Origin: Pseudomonadota bacterium
GTDB taxonomy: Bacteria > Pseudomonadota > Gammaproteobacteria > Burkholderiales > Burkholderiaceae_B
Reading direction: 5' to 3'
Length of the DNA stretch: 64,000 nt
Assembly: GCA_023423975.1 (NCBI GenBank)
Contig: JAFAEO010000071.1
Location: forward strand, 33,681-97,680
The notes beneath the pieces were generated by a model that made no database searches, had not been told where the DNA came from, and worked only from the letters and a program-made list of their open reading frames with translations. A program made the position numbers and the translations under genes. This document shows, in pieces, positions 1-9,006 of this stretch; the stretch's first letter is position 1; every line of letters begins with the position of its first letter.

Positions 1-2
1 TC

Positions 3-578
3 TTTTTGGTCGCGCAACTGGTGGCGGCCGCCCTGCTGCTGTTTTTCATCAATAGCTACAGCCGCTGGCTGGCGGTGGCCCTGGTGCCGCTGGTGTTCAT
101 ATACCCATTGTGCAAGCGCTTTACCTACTGGCCGCAATTGGTGTTGGGCATCGCTTTCAATTGGGGAATGCTGATGGCCTGGTCTGACACCACGAATACG
201 GTACCGCTGGCTGCGGTTCTCATGTGGTTGGGTGCGGTCACGTGGCAGATCGGCTACGACACCATCTATGCCTACACCGATATGAAGGACGATGAACAAC
301 TGGGGCTGCGATCTACCGCGCTGCGCTTCAGGGATCAGGGACTGGCCTGGCTTATCGGGTTTTACGCCGTCACCGTTGTCTTGTGGACCGTGCCTGGCAT
401 CATGCTGGGATTCGGTTGGCTTTATTACGCATCCATGCTGGCTATTGCCGTGCATTTCTACTGGCAACTGTCTACCTTTGACATACAGAAACCGGAGCGC
501 AGCTTTGCGCTGTTTCGCGCCAACATCTGGACCGGCAGCCTGCTGGTAGCCGGTTCGCTGGGCGGCACATTGCTGTAA
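3..578 (+). CDS. ubiA: 4-hydroxybenzoate polyprenyltransferase, C-terminal part (5' end outside window)
   Basis: This is an integral membrane prenyltransferase that attaches the polyprenyl tail to 4-hydroxybenzoate in ubiquinone synthesis. The frame is open to the window edge, so the gene is partial: about 191 residues are present of a usual length near 290. Several hydrophobic membrane segments are visible. The second Asp-rich motif of UbiA, YDTIYAYTDMKDD, followed by a GLRSTALRF segment, lies near residues 85-105 of the fragment and binds the Mg-diphosphate of the prenyl donor. The first Asp-rich motif lies upstream of the window. The gene ends in TAA and is followed by a gap before putA. 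The family call is firm; start and exact substrate cannot be judged here. Confidence 0.93.
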   Translation, partial: FLVAQLVAAALLLFFINSYSRWLAVALVPLVFIYPLCKRFTYWPQLVLGIAFNWGMLMAWSDTTNTVPLAAVLMWLGAVTWQIGYDTIYAYTDMKDDEQLGLRSTALRFRDQGLAWLIGFYAVTVVLWTVPGIMLGFGWLYYASMLAIAVHFYWQLSTFDIQKPERSFALFRANIWTGSLLVAGSLGGTLL

Positions 579-876
579 ACACCAACAGGGTGGCTCGACC
601 GCGACCACGGTCGGCATCGGCTTGCCCCAGGCTCGCGCCCACGCCCGGCTTTCGGGCTCCGCTGAACAACTTGCACAACAGCAACATCGTGGCCATAACC
701 CGCACAGCACCGCAAGCATTCCCCTGTGGTTAACCCGAACCTCAACGAAACCAACATCAATAAATAATTCAATAAATCCAATGGTTAACCTAAAAATAAA
801 GGGTTAACCCTAATATTAATTTAGCCGCAGATTCGGTACGCTCAGCGTCATCACCCGAACCAGACTTGAGTTGCAT
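579..876. other. Intergenic region ubiA-putA, contains put operator array
   Basis: No gene is seen here. The first half is GC-rich and holds a weak 5-bp hairpin (GCCCG at 643-647 with CGGGC at 653-657) without a T-run, so it is at best a poor ubiA terminator. The second half, from about 720, is AT-rich and carries three GTTAAC-centred palindromes described as a separate feature. An AT-rich TAATAT hexamer at 811-816, just after the third palindrome, could be a -10 element for putA. Confidence 0.6.
728..810. promoter_or_regulatory. Triple GTTAAC palindrome array upstream of putA (put operator candidate)
   Basis: Three palindromes are seen: GGTTAACC at 728-735, GGTTAACC at 783-790 and GGGTTAACCC at 801-810, with centres at 731.5, 786.5 and 805.5 (spacings 55 and 19). 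The last centre is about 71 bp upstream of the putA ATG. The same array occurs upstream of putP. The third site is followed by TAATATTAAT, a possible -10 region, so a bound protein there could block RNA polymerase. The PutA ribbon-helix-helix domain is the leading candidate ligand, which is an inference. The E. coli PutA consensus is GTTGCA, so the site would be a variant. Confidence 0.7.
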
Positions 877-3800
877 ATGGCTACGACTACTACACTAGGC
901 ATCAAGGTCGATACCGACCTGAAAAACCGCCTTCAATATCACGCAGACAAACTGAACTGTACGCCGCACTGGCTGCACAAACAGGCGTTAATTACATATC
1001 TGGAACAGATCGAGCGCGGCCTGACACCCGACGAACTGCGCCATTTGGCACCTGCCGCCTCGGATAGTGACGGCGCGGTGACCTATCCACAGGACAACCG
1101 CAAGCCGCCCTTCTACGAATTCGGCCAGGACGTGCAACCGCAATCGGTACTGCGCGCCGCCATCACTTCGGCCTATCGCCGGCCCGAGCCCGAATGCGTG
1201 CCCTTGCTGCTGGAGCAGGCAGCACTGGTCAAGCCCGAACAGACACGGGAACTGGCGCTAAAACTGGTCAAGTCGCTCAAAGAAAAAAGCCCCGGCGGTG
1301 GTGTCGAAGGACTGATTCAGGAATTTGCCCTGTCCAGCCAGGAAGGTGTCGCACTCATGTGCCTGGCCGAAGCGCTGCTGCGCATCCCGGACCGCGCCAC
1401 GCGCGATGCGCTCATTCGCGACAAAATCAGCCATGGCGACTGGAAGTCGCATATGGGCAGCTCTCCGTCCCTGTTCGTTAACGCCGCCACCTGGGGGCTT
1501 ATGCTCACCGGCAGGCTGGTGGCCGTCAACAGTGAGCAGAATTTATCCAAAGCCCTCACGCGCATGATTGCCAAAGGCGGCGAGCCGCTGATCCGGCAGG
1601 GGGTGAATATGGCCATGCGTATGATGGGCGAACAATTTGTCTCGGGCCAGACCATTTCGTCAGCCCTGGCCAACAGCCGCAAATTCGAGGCCGAGGGCTT
1701 TCGCTACAGTTACGATATGCTGGGCGAAGCCGCCACCACGGCGGCCGATGCGCAACGTTACTATGAATCATACGAACAGGCGATTCATGCCATCGGCAAA
1801 GCCTCCGGCGGACGTGGCATTTATGAGGGGCCAGGCATTTCCATCAAGCTGTCCGCCCTGCACCCCCGTTATTCACGCTCCCAGCGCGATCGCGTCATGA
1901 GCGAACTGCTGCCGCGCCTGGTTGCGTTAACGCGTCTGGCCCGCTCCTACGATGTAGGCCTGAACATTGATGCTGAAGAGGCCGACCGGCTTGAACTCTC
2001 ATTGGATCTGCTGGAAGCGCTCTGTGCAACGCGTGAATTCGAAGGCTGGAATGGCATTGGGTTTGTGATCCAGGCTTACCAGAAACGCGCCCCTCACGTG
2101 ATTGATTATGTTATTGATCTGGGCCGCCGCACCCGCCACCGCCTGATGGTCCGACTGGTTAAGGGCGCCTATTGGGATACCGAAATCAAACGCGCACAAC
2201 TGGACGGCCTGGAGGGCTATCCTGTATATACCCGCAAGGTCTACACCGACGTCTCCTATCTGGCGTGCGCCCGCAAACTGCTGTCGGCGCCCGATGCCGT
2301 GTATCCGCAATTTGCCACGCACAACGCGCAAACGCTGGCTGCCATATATCACCTGGCCGGCAACAATTACTACCCGGGTCAGTACGAATTCCAATGCCTG
2401 CATGGTATGGGTGAAGCACTGTACTCCGAAGTGGTCGGCAGCAAAAAACTGAATCGTCCCTGCCGCATTTATGCGCCCGTCGGCACACACGAAACGCTGC
2501 TGGCCTATCTGGTGCGACGCTTGCTGGAAAACGGCGCCAATACGTCATTTGTCAATCAGATCGGCGACGATAGCATTGATATCAATACCCTGGTTGCTAA
2601 CCCGATCGACGTAGCCAGCGCCATTACGCCGCTGGGTGCGCCGCACGAGAAAATTGCGCTGCCGCGCGATTTGTATAGCACCGATGGCAAACCCGGCCGA
2701 CGCAATTCCAGCGGCCTGGACCTGAGCAACGAGCATCGTCTGGGCTCACTTGCCGCAGCGCTGCTCAATGGCGCGACCCAACCCTGGCTGGCTGCACCCA
2801 CGTTGTATAACGTCGACAGCGGCGAGGCCGACACGGCAAACCGCAAGCCGCTGCTCAACCCCGCCGACCATCGCGATGTGGTCGGACAAGTGATTGAAGC
2901 GAGCGCACAGGATGTAGACCAGGCCATGACGGCGGCCACTACGATGGCGCCCATCTGGCAAGCCACGCCCATCGAGGACCGGGCCCGCGCCCTGCGCCGC
3001 GCCGCGCAGTTGCTGGAGTCGCGCATGCAGCCATTGCTCGGCCTGATCGTGCGCGAAGCCGGCAAATCGCTGCCCAACGCCATTGCAGAGGTGCGCGAAG
3101 CCGTAGACTTCCTGCGCTATTATGCAGACCAGATCGAAGACAGCTTCAATGAAGACCATCATCGTCCGCTGGGACCAGTGCTGTGCATCAGCCCCTGGAA
3201 CTTTCCGCTGGCGATCTTCACCGGACAGGTCAGCGCCGCGTTGGCAGCCGGAAACACCGTACTGGCAAAGCCGGCCGAGCAGACCCCATTGATTGCCGCG
3301 CAGGCCGTGGCCATCCTGCATGAGGCCGGCATCCCTAAAGAAGCAGTGCAGCTGCTGCCCGGCGCGGGCGAAACCGTAGGCGACCAGCTCGTTTCCCACC
3401 CGGACATTCGTGGCGTGATGTTTACCGGTTCCACCGAAGTGGCCCGCATTATTGCCGGCAAACTGGCCGGCCGCCTGGACAATCACGGTCATCCGATCCC
3501 GCTGATTGCCGAGACCGGGGGGCAGAACGCCCTGATCGTAGACTCCTCTGCCCTGGCTGAACAAGTTGTCTACGATGTCCTGAACTCCGCGTTTGATTCT
3601 GCCGGTCAGCGCTGCTCTGCCCTGCGCGTGTTGTGTATTCAGGAAGATGCGGCCGATCACGTACTGACCATGATCAAGGGCGCCATGAAGGAGTTATCCG
3701 TAGGCTGCCCGGATCTGCTCTCTACCGATGTAGGTCCGGTTATCGACACGCAAGCGCGCCAGATCATCGAACGCCATATCCTTAAAATGCGCCAGTCCGG

Positions 3801-4701
3801 ACATGTGGTGGAGCAGTTGCCCATGGACGCGGCCACCGAAAAAGGCACGTTTGTCTCACCGGCCATCATCGAGCTCAATGACATCAGCGAACTTGAGCGT
3901 GAAGTATTCGGCCCTGTACTGCACGTTGTACGCTACAAGCGGCAGGAGCTTGATACACTGGTCGACAAAATCAATGCGACCGGCTACGGCCTGACCTTCG
4001 GCATCCACTCGCGCATTGATGAGACCATCGCCCGCGTCAGCAATCGTATCCATGCTGGTAATATTTATGTCAACCGTAATATCGTGGGCGCTGTGGTAGG
4101 CGTTCAGCCTTTCGGCGGCCAGGGTCTGTCGGGAACCGGCCCCAAAGCGGGTGGTCCCCTGTACCTGTATCGCCTGCTCTCGCAGGGCAACGACGATATG
4201 CCAAGAGGCATTGATCTGCCGGGCATCAATCCTGCCGGCACGCTCTTGCCGGGCCCCACCGGAGAGACCAATGTCTATCGCCTGGTGCCCCGGGGCACGG
4301 TGCTGGCCTGGCCTGCATCAGTCGAAGGCGCACGCCTGCAACTGGAGCAAATTCTTGAAACCGGCAACCAGGCCTTGTTTGTGGATGCTCCTTCAGTACG
4401 GGAGTGGATCGGCGCAGTGGCCAATGCTGAAAACCGTCAGCGCATTGAATTTATTGCCGAAGAGCGGATAGACGATGCCGTCCTGGATGCGGCATTGTTC
4501 GAAGGCGATGGCGACACCCTGCGTCGCTTGAACTTGCAACTGGCCACAAAAAAAGGGCCGATTGTTATTGCCCAGGGCCTGCAAACCGATGAAATCGCGC
4601 AGGGGCATCGCTATGCCATCAGCGGCCTGGTGCACGAACAAAGCATCAGCACCAACACCGCAGCGGCAGGTGGCAATGCGAGCCTGATGACAATCGCTTA
4701 G
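877..4701 (+). CDS. putA: Trifunctional proline dehydrogenase / P5C dehydrogenase / transcriptional repressor PutA
   Basis: PutA oxidises proline to glutamate in two steps, feeding electrons to the quinone pool and making NADH. The product is 1274 residues from ATG 877; a TTG six bases upstream is possible but less likely. Residues 1-47 form a ribbon-helix-helix DNA-binding domain very like E. coli PutA (TPHWLHKQA segment). The FAD proline dehydrogenase barrel lies at about 230-560, with KGAYWDTEIKRAQ near 429. The P5C dehydrogenase domain lies at about 640-1110, with ISPWNFPLAIF, Glu879 in AETGGQNA and the nucleophile Cys913 in SAGQRCSALR. The C-terminus ends NTAAAGGNASLMTIA as in full-length PutA. 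All catalytic motifs are intact. The DNA-binding domain suggests autoregulation through the upstream palindromes. Confidence 0.98.
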   Translation: MATTTTLGIKVDTDLKNRLQYHADKLNCTPHWLHKQALITYLEQIERGLTPDELRHLAPAASDSDGAVTYPQDNRKPPFYEFGQDVQPQSVLRAAITSAYRRPEPECVPLLLEQAALVKPEQTRELALKLVKSLKEKSPGGGVEGLIQEFALSSQEGVALMCLAEALLRIPDRATRDALIRDKISHGDWKSHMGSSPSLFVNAATWGLMLTGRLVAVNSEQNLSKALTRMIAKGGEPLIRQGVNMAMRMMGEQFVSGQTISSALANSRKFEAEGFRYSYDMLGEAATTAADAQRYYESYEQAIHAIGKASGGRGIYEGPGISIKLSALHPRYSRSQRDRVMSELLPRLVALTRLARSYDVGLNIDAEEADRLELSLDLLEALCATREFEGWNGIGFVIQAYQKRAPHVIDYVIDLGRRTRHRLMVRLVKGAYWDTEIKRAQLDGLEGYPVYTRKVYTDVSYLACARKLLSAPDAVYPQFATHNAQTLAAIYHLAGNNYYPGQYEFQCLHGMGEALYSEVVGSKKLNRPCRIYAPVGTHETLLAYLVRRLLENGANTSFVNQIGDDSIDINTLVANPIDVASAITPLGAPHEKIALPRDLYSTDGKPGRRNSSGLDLSNEHRLGSLAAALLNGATQPWLAAPTLYNVDSGEADTANRKPLLNPADHRDVVGQVIEASAQDVDQAMTAATTMAPIWQATPIEDRARALRRAAQLLESRMQPLLGLIVREAGKSLPNAIAEVREAVDFLRYYADQIEDSFNEDHHRPLGPVLCISPWNFPLAIFTGQVSAALAAGNTVLAKPAEQTPLIAAQAVAILHEAGIPKEAVQLLPGAGETVGDQLVSHPDIRGVMFTGSTEVARIIAGKLAGRLDNHGHPIPLIAETGGQNALIVDSSALAEQVVYDVLNSAFDSAGQRCSALRVLCIQEDAADHVLTMIKGAMKELSVGCPDLLSTDVGPVIDTQARQIIERHILKMRQSGHVVEQLPMDAATEKGTFVSPAIIELNDISELEREVFGPVLHVVRYKRQELDTLVDKINATGYGLTFGIHSRIDETIARVSNRIHAGNIYVNRNIVGAVVGVQPFGGQGLSGTGPKAGGPLYLYRLLSQGNDDMPRGIDLPGINPAGTLLPGPTGETNVYRLVPRGTVLAWPASVEGARLQLEQILETGNQALFVDAPSVREWIGAVANAENRQRIEFIAEERIDDAVLDAALFEGDGDTLRRLNLQLATKKGPIVIAQGLQTDEIAQGHRYAISGLVHEQSISTNTAAAGGNASLMTIA

Positions 4702-4728
4702 GGAGTGCAGAGACAGTGAACTGGATCA

Positions 4729-4757
4729 CAGCGGGCAAAATCTGTATGCGCCCGCTG
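4729..4757 (+). terminator. Weak hairpin downstream of putA
   Basis: CAGCGGGC at 4729-4736 pairs with GCCCGCTG at 4750-4757 around a 13-base loop. No T-run follows on either strand, so this is at most a weak or factor-assisted terminator between the convergent putA and TRAP-type genes. Confidence 0.35.
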
Positions 4758-4878
4758 CACCGGGCCGAGGAGCCACCTTTGGACCCGGCGACCCATTCCG
4801 CTTTGCCGATTCTGCTTCGGAAACGCTGCCTTAGAGACGCTGCAGTGCAAATTCTAGCCTGAAGACTCTACCCTGGCA

Positions 4879-6087
4879 TTAGCCACCGGCACCGGTGGTT
4901 GCGGGCGTACTCTGCCCTGCCTTATCCGGTTCTGCGCCAGCCGCTGCCGGGGTGGCCTCATCACCGGGCGGCGGTTCCGGATTCGGTGAAGCCGGCACGG
5001 CAGAGTCGGGCACCACAGCCGGATCACTGGCCGGTGGCAAATTCGGTCCGCGTTTGATATCGGCATTGGCGATGGTAATCAGATCCTGGCCAATTCTTTC
5101 GGACCAGTTCTGCAGCACGCCGGCCGCGGCATTTTTGAATACCGCCTTCTGCTGATCAGTCAGACGCGTCACTTGCACGCCGGCCTGCTCCAGTTGGCTA
5201 ACCGTTTCGTCCACGGCCTGGGCTGCTGCCTGCGATGTCAAAATTGGCGAGGTTTCGCTCATGGCCTGCTCGGCTGCTTCGCGCACACGCTGCTGGTCTT
5301 CACGCGACCAGTTATTCCAGACATTTTTATTGACCGCGATAAAAATCGGCTCTGCCGGGTAATTCCACACCGTCAGGTATTTCTGGCCCATTTCATTGAA
5401 CTTGAAGCCGGTAAACACCGATAGCGGATTATCCTGTCCGTCAATGGCTTTTTTCTGAAGTGCATCAGGTACTCCGGTCAGATTCAGTTGCACCGGCGCA
5501 GCGCCCAGCGCTTTGAAAAAATCCATGAACAGCGGCAAGCCAATGACACGAATACGCATGCCTTTCAAGTCGGCAGGTGCCTGCACCGGTCGCAATGCGT
5601 TACTTAACTGACGATAACCCGATGAGCCCCAGGCCAGGGTCACAATGCCTGCCTTGTCCATATTGTCACGCACCAGGTTGCCCAGGCTGCCGCGAATCAG
5701 TGCCGCAGTACCGTCAATATCAGGAACAAAAAAGGGAAGCGAAAATATCGACAGCGCGCGAAACTGGCTTGACCAATTGCTGGCCGAAGCCACAGCCATA
5801 TCTGCCACCCCCTGGCGCACCGCCGTCGCCTCACGGGTCTGCTCGCCTTTGACCAGCGATGCATTGGGATACATGCGGATGTTTACACGCCCTTCAGTTT
5901 TTTCTGCCACCAGCTCACGCCAGCGTTTGGCGGTGCGCCCGATGGCAATCCGTTCATCGGATACAAAGGAAAGCGAATACTCGGGCTTGTAGCCACCCGC
6001 GCTTTGTGCCAAGGCCGGCAAGGCATGCAGCAAGAATGCAGCACAGGCTCCTGGAAGCAAAAACCTGCGCAATACTACCCTTTTCAT
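4879..6087 (-). CDS. TRAP transporter solute-binding protein (DctP family) with Pro/Ala-rich tail
   Basis: The product is a predicted periplasmic binding protein of the DctP/TeaA class, 402 residues. Residues 1-27 look like a Sec signal peptide ending PALAQ. The body carries typical DctP features, such as the GRVNIRMYPNASLVKGEQ segment, the PADLKGMRIRV segment near 175 and a GVPDALQKKAIDGQDNP segment near 210. DctP proteins usually have about 330 residues; the last 60 or so here are a Pro/Ala/Glu-rich tail (repeated PASP, PEPPPGDEA) not typical of the family. No DctQ or DctM membrane genes are in the window. The gene lies 41 bp downstream of the T6SS pseudokinase gene in the same orientation, so it may be cotranscribed with the T6SS operon. 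Its ligand is unknown. Confidence 0.85.
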   Translation of the reverse strand: MKRVVLRRFLLPGACAAFLLHALPALAQSAGGYKPEYSLSFVSDERIAIGRTAKRWRELVAEKTEGRVNIRMYPNASLVKGEQTREATAVRQGVADMAVASASNWSSQFRALSIFSLPFFVPDIDGTAALIRGSLGNLVRDNMDKAGIVTLAWGSSGYRQLSNALRPVQAPADLKGMRIRVIGLPLFMDFFKALGAAPVQLNLTGVPDALQKKAIDGQDNPLSVFTGFKFNEMGQKYLTVWNYPAEPIFIAVNKNVWNNWSREDQQRVREAAEQAMSETSPILTSQAAAQAVDETVSQLEQAGVQVTRLTDQQKAVFKNAAAGVLQNWSERIGQDLITIANADIKRGPNLPPASDPAVVPDSAVPASPNPEPPPGDEATPAAAGAEPDKAGQSTPATTGAGG

Positions 6088-6128
6088 TCCGTAAACATCC
6101 GTATTAGTGATTAGTCGTACCTCGCATG

Positions 6129-8957
6129 TTACTGGAATTGGTGTACAACGGTGATATTTTCACCGGCTTTGACGGTAATCACTCGGACATAACGTGGTAA
6201 ATCCCCGTTTGTAATCATGACATTATAGGTGCCTGGAGCTAACCGCACACTGCGAAACGGCGGGCTGGCGCCGCGAGAGCGCCCATTGATGAACACATTG
6301 CCCCACGGCCGTATCACAAAGGAAACCGTCCCTCTTGATGTGCTGCGTGTAGCGCCTGCACCGCGCTCGGCACGTGCCTCGGCCGCACGCCGGCGTTCAC
6401 GCTCTTTTTTCAGGCGCGCATCCTGTTCGCGTGCTTTCTCCAGCGCCGCCAGTTCTTTGGCCTGATTCGCTTCCTCTTCGCGCGCGGCATCGGCCGCTTT
6501 CATTTCAACGGACTCGCTTGCGCCCGAAGCCGGCGCTGCATTTGGCGCTGCGGATGCTTGGTCCGCAGCGGCAGCGCCTGCAGCACCGGCGGCGCTGGCC
6601 GCCGTGGCTGCCCCCTGGCTATCCGTAGTCGCAGTATTGGCACCGGCTGCGTCATTGGTTGCTGTTTCCGACCCGCCAGCGGTTGGCGTGCCGCTTTCTG
6701 TCGATGCCGCAGCGGCAGCAGTCGGACCGGCACTGTCAGCATTCGCAGAGGGCGTCTCCTGAGCGAACGTACTGGTGCGTCCAGACGGTGCGGCCTGTGT
6801 GGCTGTATCAGACGCTGCCGTTGAGTCGATACCAGTTGCCGTCGATGTGCTCGCCGCTGTGTCCGCGGCAGTATCTGCTGCAGGCGCCGCCGCTGATGGC
6901 TGTTGTTGGCTTGCCGCAGCCAGACGCGCTTCCTCTGCCTTGGTTGCTTCTTCAATGCGTCGCGCCTCCTGCTCACGACGCGCCTGTTCTGCAGCGGCCT
7001 GGTCGCCGGCCGCTGTACTGCCCGCCACACCTGGCGTCTGTGTTGCAGGCTCACCCACTGCGCTCAACGCATTGTTTTGCTCGGTAGGCATGGGGCTGGC
7101 GCCCGTTGCCGACGGCGTGGTACCCGCTGTAGCTGCAGCCGATTGCGCATTGTTCGCGCCGGACGCCGATTCGGCAGGGGCCTGCGGTGTGGTCGTCGCC
7201 GCTGGTGCTGAATCGGTCACAGGCGCTGTATTGCTGGCGGCCTGATTCTGGCCCGATGCCTCACCCTTTGGCGCGGCAGCCGGCGAAGGCTGCCCGGTCG
7301 CACCCGATGCGGTCAGGCTCTCGGTATTGCCGGCGTCAGTGGACGCAGCGGCATTATCGGCCGTTGTTGTAGCCGTGTCTGTTGCTGGCGCAGCCTCGGA
7401 AGGCGACTGGGTCGTAGCAGAAGAAGTGTCGCCAGCCTGATCGCCCGTCGCCGCTGATGGCGTTGCGGTTGTTGCGGGCGCCTGCGGCGCTGCCGGTTCA
7501 GTGGTCGTCGCCACGGAGGGTGTATCGGTCTCTTTTTGGCCACCAAAGCCGAAATAGGCGCCTGCTGCGATGGCCGCCAGCACAAGGGCAATCAACAATA
7601 CCGGTGCCTTCTTTGTTTGCTCGGGGGGCGGTGGGGCAGATGCAGCGCTGCCGCCCTCGGGGGCAGCGGGTGGAGAAGCGAATCCGCCGCTGCTGCCTGT
7701 CCCATTTGACGCCGCGCCAGGATGACCCGCCGCAGCTTTTGATTCGTCGGCGCCTGCGTCTGTCGGCGCCCCCGATGACGCGGTCTCGTTGCTTTTCCCG
7801 GAATGGTCAGCCGCAGCCTGGTCATCAGCACGCCCTTGGGCATTTGCCACATGAGCTGCGCCCATCGCACCGGCTACGCCGGCTGCACCCATGGCGGCAA
7901 GTCTGACACGTTCATTTTCATCGTGAAGTGGTTGCGCTTCGTGTGGGCGATCGCTTGGGGACTCAGTAGTCGCACCGCCGCTCGACTGGCTTCGCGCCTG
8001 TTCTGCCTTGGCCTGTTCTGCCTTGGCCTGTTCTGCCCTGGCCTGCTCTGCTCTAGCCTGCTCTGCTCTAGCCTGCTCTGCCCGGATCTGTTCCTGTCTG
8101 GCCGCTTGCTCACTGGCTTGCGCTTGCCGAGCCTGTTCAATCTTCGCGGCTTCAGCCTCCTGGGTTTGACGTCGAGCCTCTTCCTGAGCCATCCGCGTCT
8201 GTCGCGCCTGCTCTGCCTGATGCGTCGACTCCTGCTGCACCACTGGTTGCTGTCCGCTTTCCTCAGTCTCTCCCGCGCCCTCAAGCCTGCCACTGCCCGC
8301 TGCCGGACTCAGTATTCCCTGGGCAGCCAGACCACCGGCGACCGCACCGGGCACGGCAATGCCGGCCGGCGCCGCAGGCATACCCTGGCCGGAGGCCGAC
8401 AAGCCCATCATGCCTGATAGTTCATCCACCGATTGCAAGCGCAAGGCGGACTGCAGCACCGTGCTCAAATCCACCGTGCGCAAAAACTGACGCGAATAGC
8501 CTGCGGGTGCCGCTGCCGCCAGCGGCTCCTGCGTGTCCTTGACAAAACGACGCACCGGGCTTTGCGGCGTCTGTTCGCAAACCATGGCCCGCAACAGGGC
8601 GCCCAGACCGTAGACATCGGTCCAGGGACCGATACGCCAGGCAGCATCGTCGGTCTGTAGTTCGATGGCGGCAAAGGGTTCTGTTCCCGGTACAACGTGA
8701 GTTCCCTGCTTGACAAAAGGCTGGCCAACACCAGGCAGCAGCTTGGCACGGCCAACCGGATCCAGAAAAACGGTTTGCAGGGACCACAGGCCATAGACAT
8801 ACTGCTGCGCATGCAGCGCCTTCAGTTGCGGCAGTAAATCCAGCACCAGATCTTCCAGCTGTCCCTGTGATGCAGATCCTGTCCCCAGCCCCGTCTTTTC
8901 CAGCGGCTGCCATGAGGGGTCGGCGTTGCGTATAAGGTCCTGTAACGAGGTCGCCAT
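6129..8957 (-). CDS. T6SS-associated pseudokinase with low-complexity linker, one membrane span and C-terminal PEGA domain
   Basis: From ATG 8957, preceded by AGGAAACAACATT, the product is 942 residues; a longer frame from 9035 would overlap tagF. Residues 1-210 resemble the C-lobe of a Ser/Thr kinase: an APE-like stretch and the GPWTDVYGLGALL helix-F motif are present, but the glycine loop, the HRD Asp and DFG are absent (PGVG in place of DFG). Residues about 215-445 are rich in Gln, Glu and Ala with six tandem RAEQA/KAEQA pentads. A single membrane span lies near 449-471, followed by about 400 Ala/Thr/Ser-rich residues and a PEGA domain at about 869-942 (PWGNVFINGRS, LAPGTYNV). It is the last gene of the tagF-tssMLKJ cluster before the TRAP gene. 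A role as a T6SS scaffold or regulator is inference. Confidence 0.7.
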   Translation of the reverse strand: MATSLQDLIRNADPSWQPLEKTGLGTGSASQGQLEDLVLDLLPQLKALHAQQYVYGLWSLQTVFLDPVGRAKLLPGVGQPFVKQGTHVVPGTEPFAAIELQTDDAAWRIGPWTDVYGLGALLRAMVCEQTPQSPVRRFVKDTQEPLAAAAPAGYSRQFLRTVDLSTVLQSALRLQSVDELSGMMGLSASGQGMPAAPAGIAVPGAVAGGLAAQGILSPAAGSGRLEGAGETEESGQQPVVQQESTHQAEQARQTRMAQEEARRQTQEAEAAKIEQARQAQASEQAARQEQIRAEQARAEQARAEQARAEQAKAEQAKAEQARSQSSGGATTESPSDRPHEAQPLHDENERVRLAAMGAAGVAGAMGAAHVANAQGRADDQAAADHSGKSNETASSGAPTDAGADESKAAAGHPGAASNGTGSSGGFASPPAAPEGGSAASAPPPPEQTKKAPVLLIALVLAAIAAGAYFGFGGQKETDTPSVATTTEPAAPQAPATTATPSAATGDQAGDTSSATTQSPSEAAPATDTATTTADNAAASTDAGNTESLTASGATGQPSPAAAPKGEASGQNQAASNTAPVTDSAPAATTTPQAPAESASGANNAQSAAATAGTTPSATGASPMPTEQNNALSAVGEPATQTPGVAGSTAAGDQAAAEQARREQEARRIEEATKAEEARLAAASQQQPSAAAPAADTAADTAASTSTATGIDSTAASDTATQAAPSGRTSTFAQETPSANADSAGPTAAAAASTESGTPTAGGSETATNDAAGANTATTDSQGAATAASAAGAAGAAAADQASAAPNAAPASGASESVEMKAADAAREEEANQAKELAALEKAREQDARLKKERERRRAAEARAERGAGATRSTSRGTVSFVIRPWGNVFINGRSRGASPPFRSVRLAPGTYNVMITNGDLPRYVRVITVKAGENITVVHQFQ
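7996..8085. repeat. Six exact-length 15-bp tandem repeats inside the pseudokinase gene
   Basis: Six units of 15 bp, with consensus GCCTGYTCTGCYYTG on the plus strand, run without gaps and encode RAEQA/KAEQA pentads on the minus strand. The 15-bp unit keeps frame, so copy-number change would lengthen or shorten a predicted coiled-coil without breaking the gene. Confidence 0.9.
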
Positions 8958-9006
8958 AATGTTGTTTCCTATGCCAGGCTTGTCAAATGCATTAATCGGT
9001 AAATAG

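Noticed and set aside
643..657. Hairpin after ubiA as terminator
   Set aside because: The stem is only five base pairs and no T-run follows.
2746..3660. A 304-codon open frame antisense to putA
   Set aside because: It lies fully opposite the P5C dehydrogenase domain, has no protein-like family motif, and is explained by the codon bias of putA.
6500..7906. Long open frames on both strands inside the pseudokinase gene, rich in Arg, Gln, Pro or Ala
   Set aside because: They arise from low-complexity Ala/Thr/Ser codons read in other frames; the composition is unlike a folded protein.
7996..8085. Possible CRISPR-like array
   Set aside because: The 15-bp units are contiguous without spacers and encode a coiled-coil; there are no cas genes.
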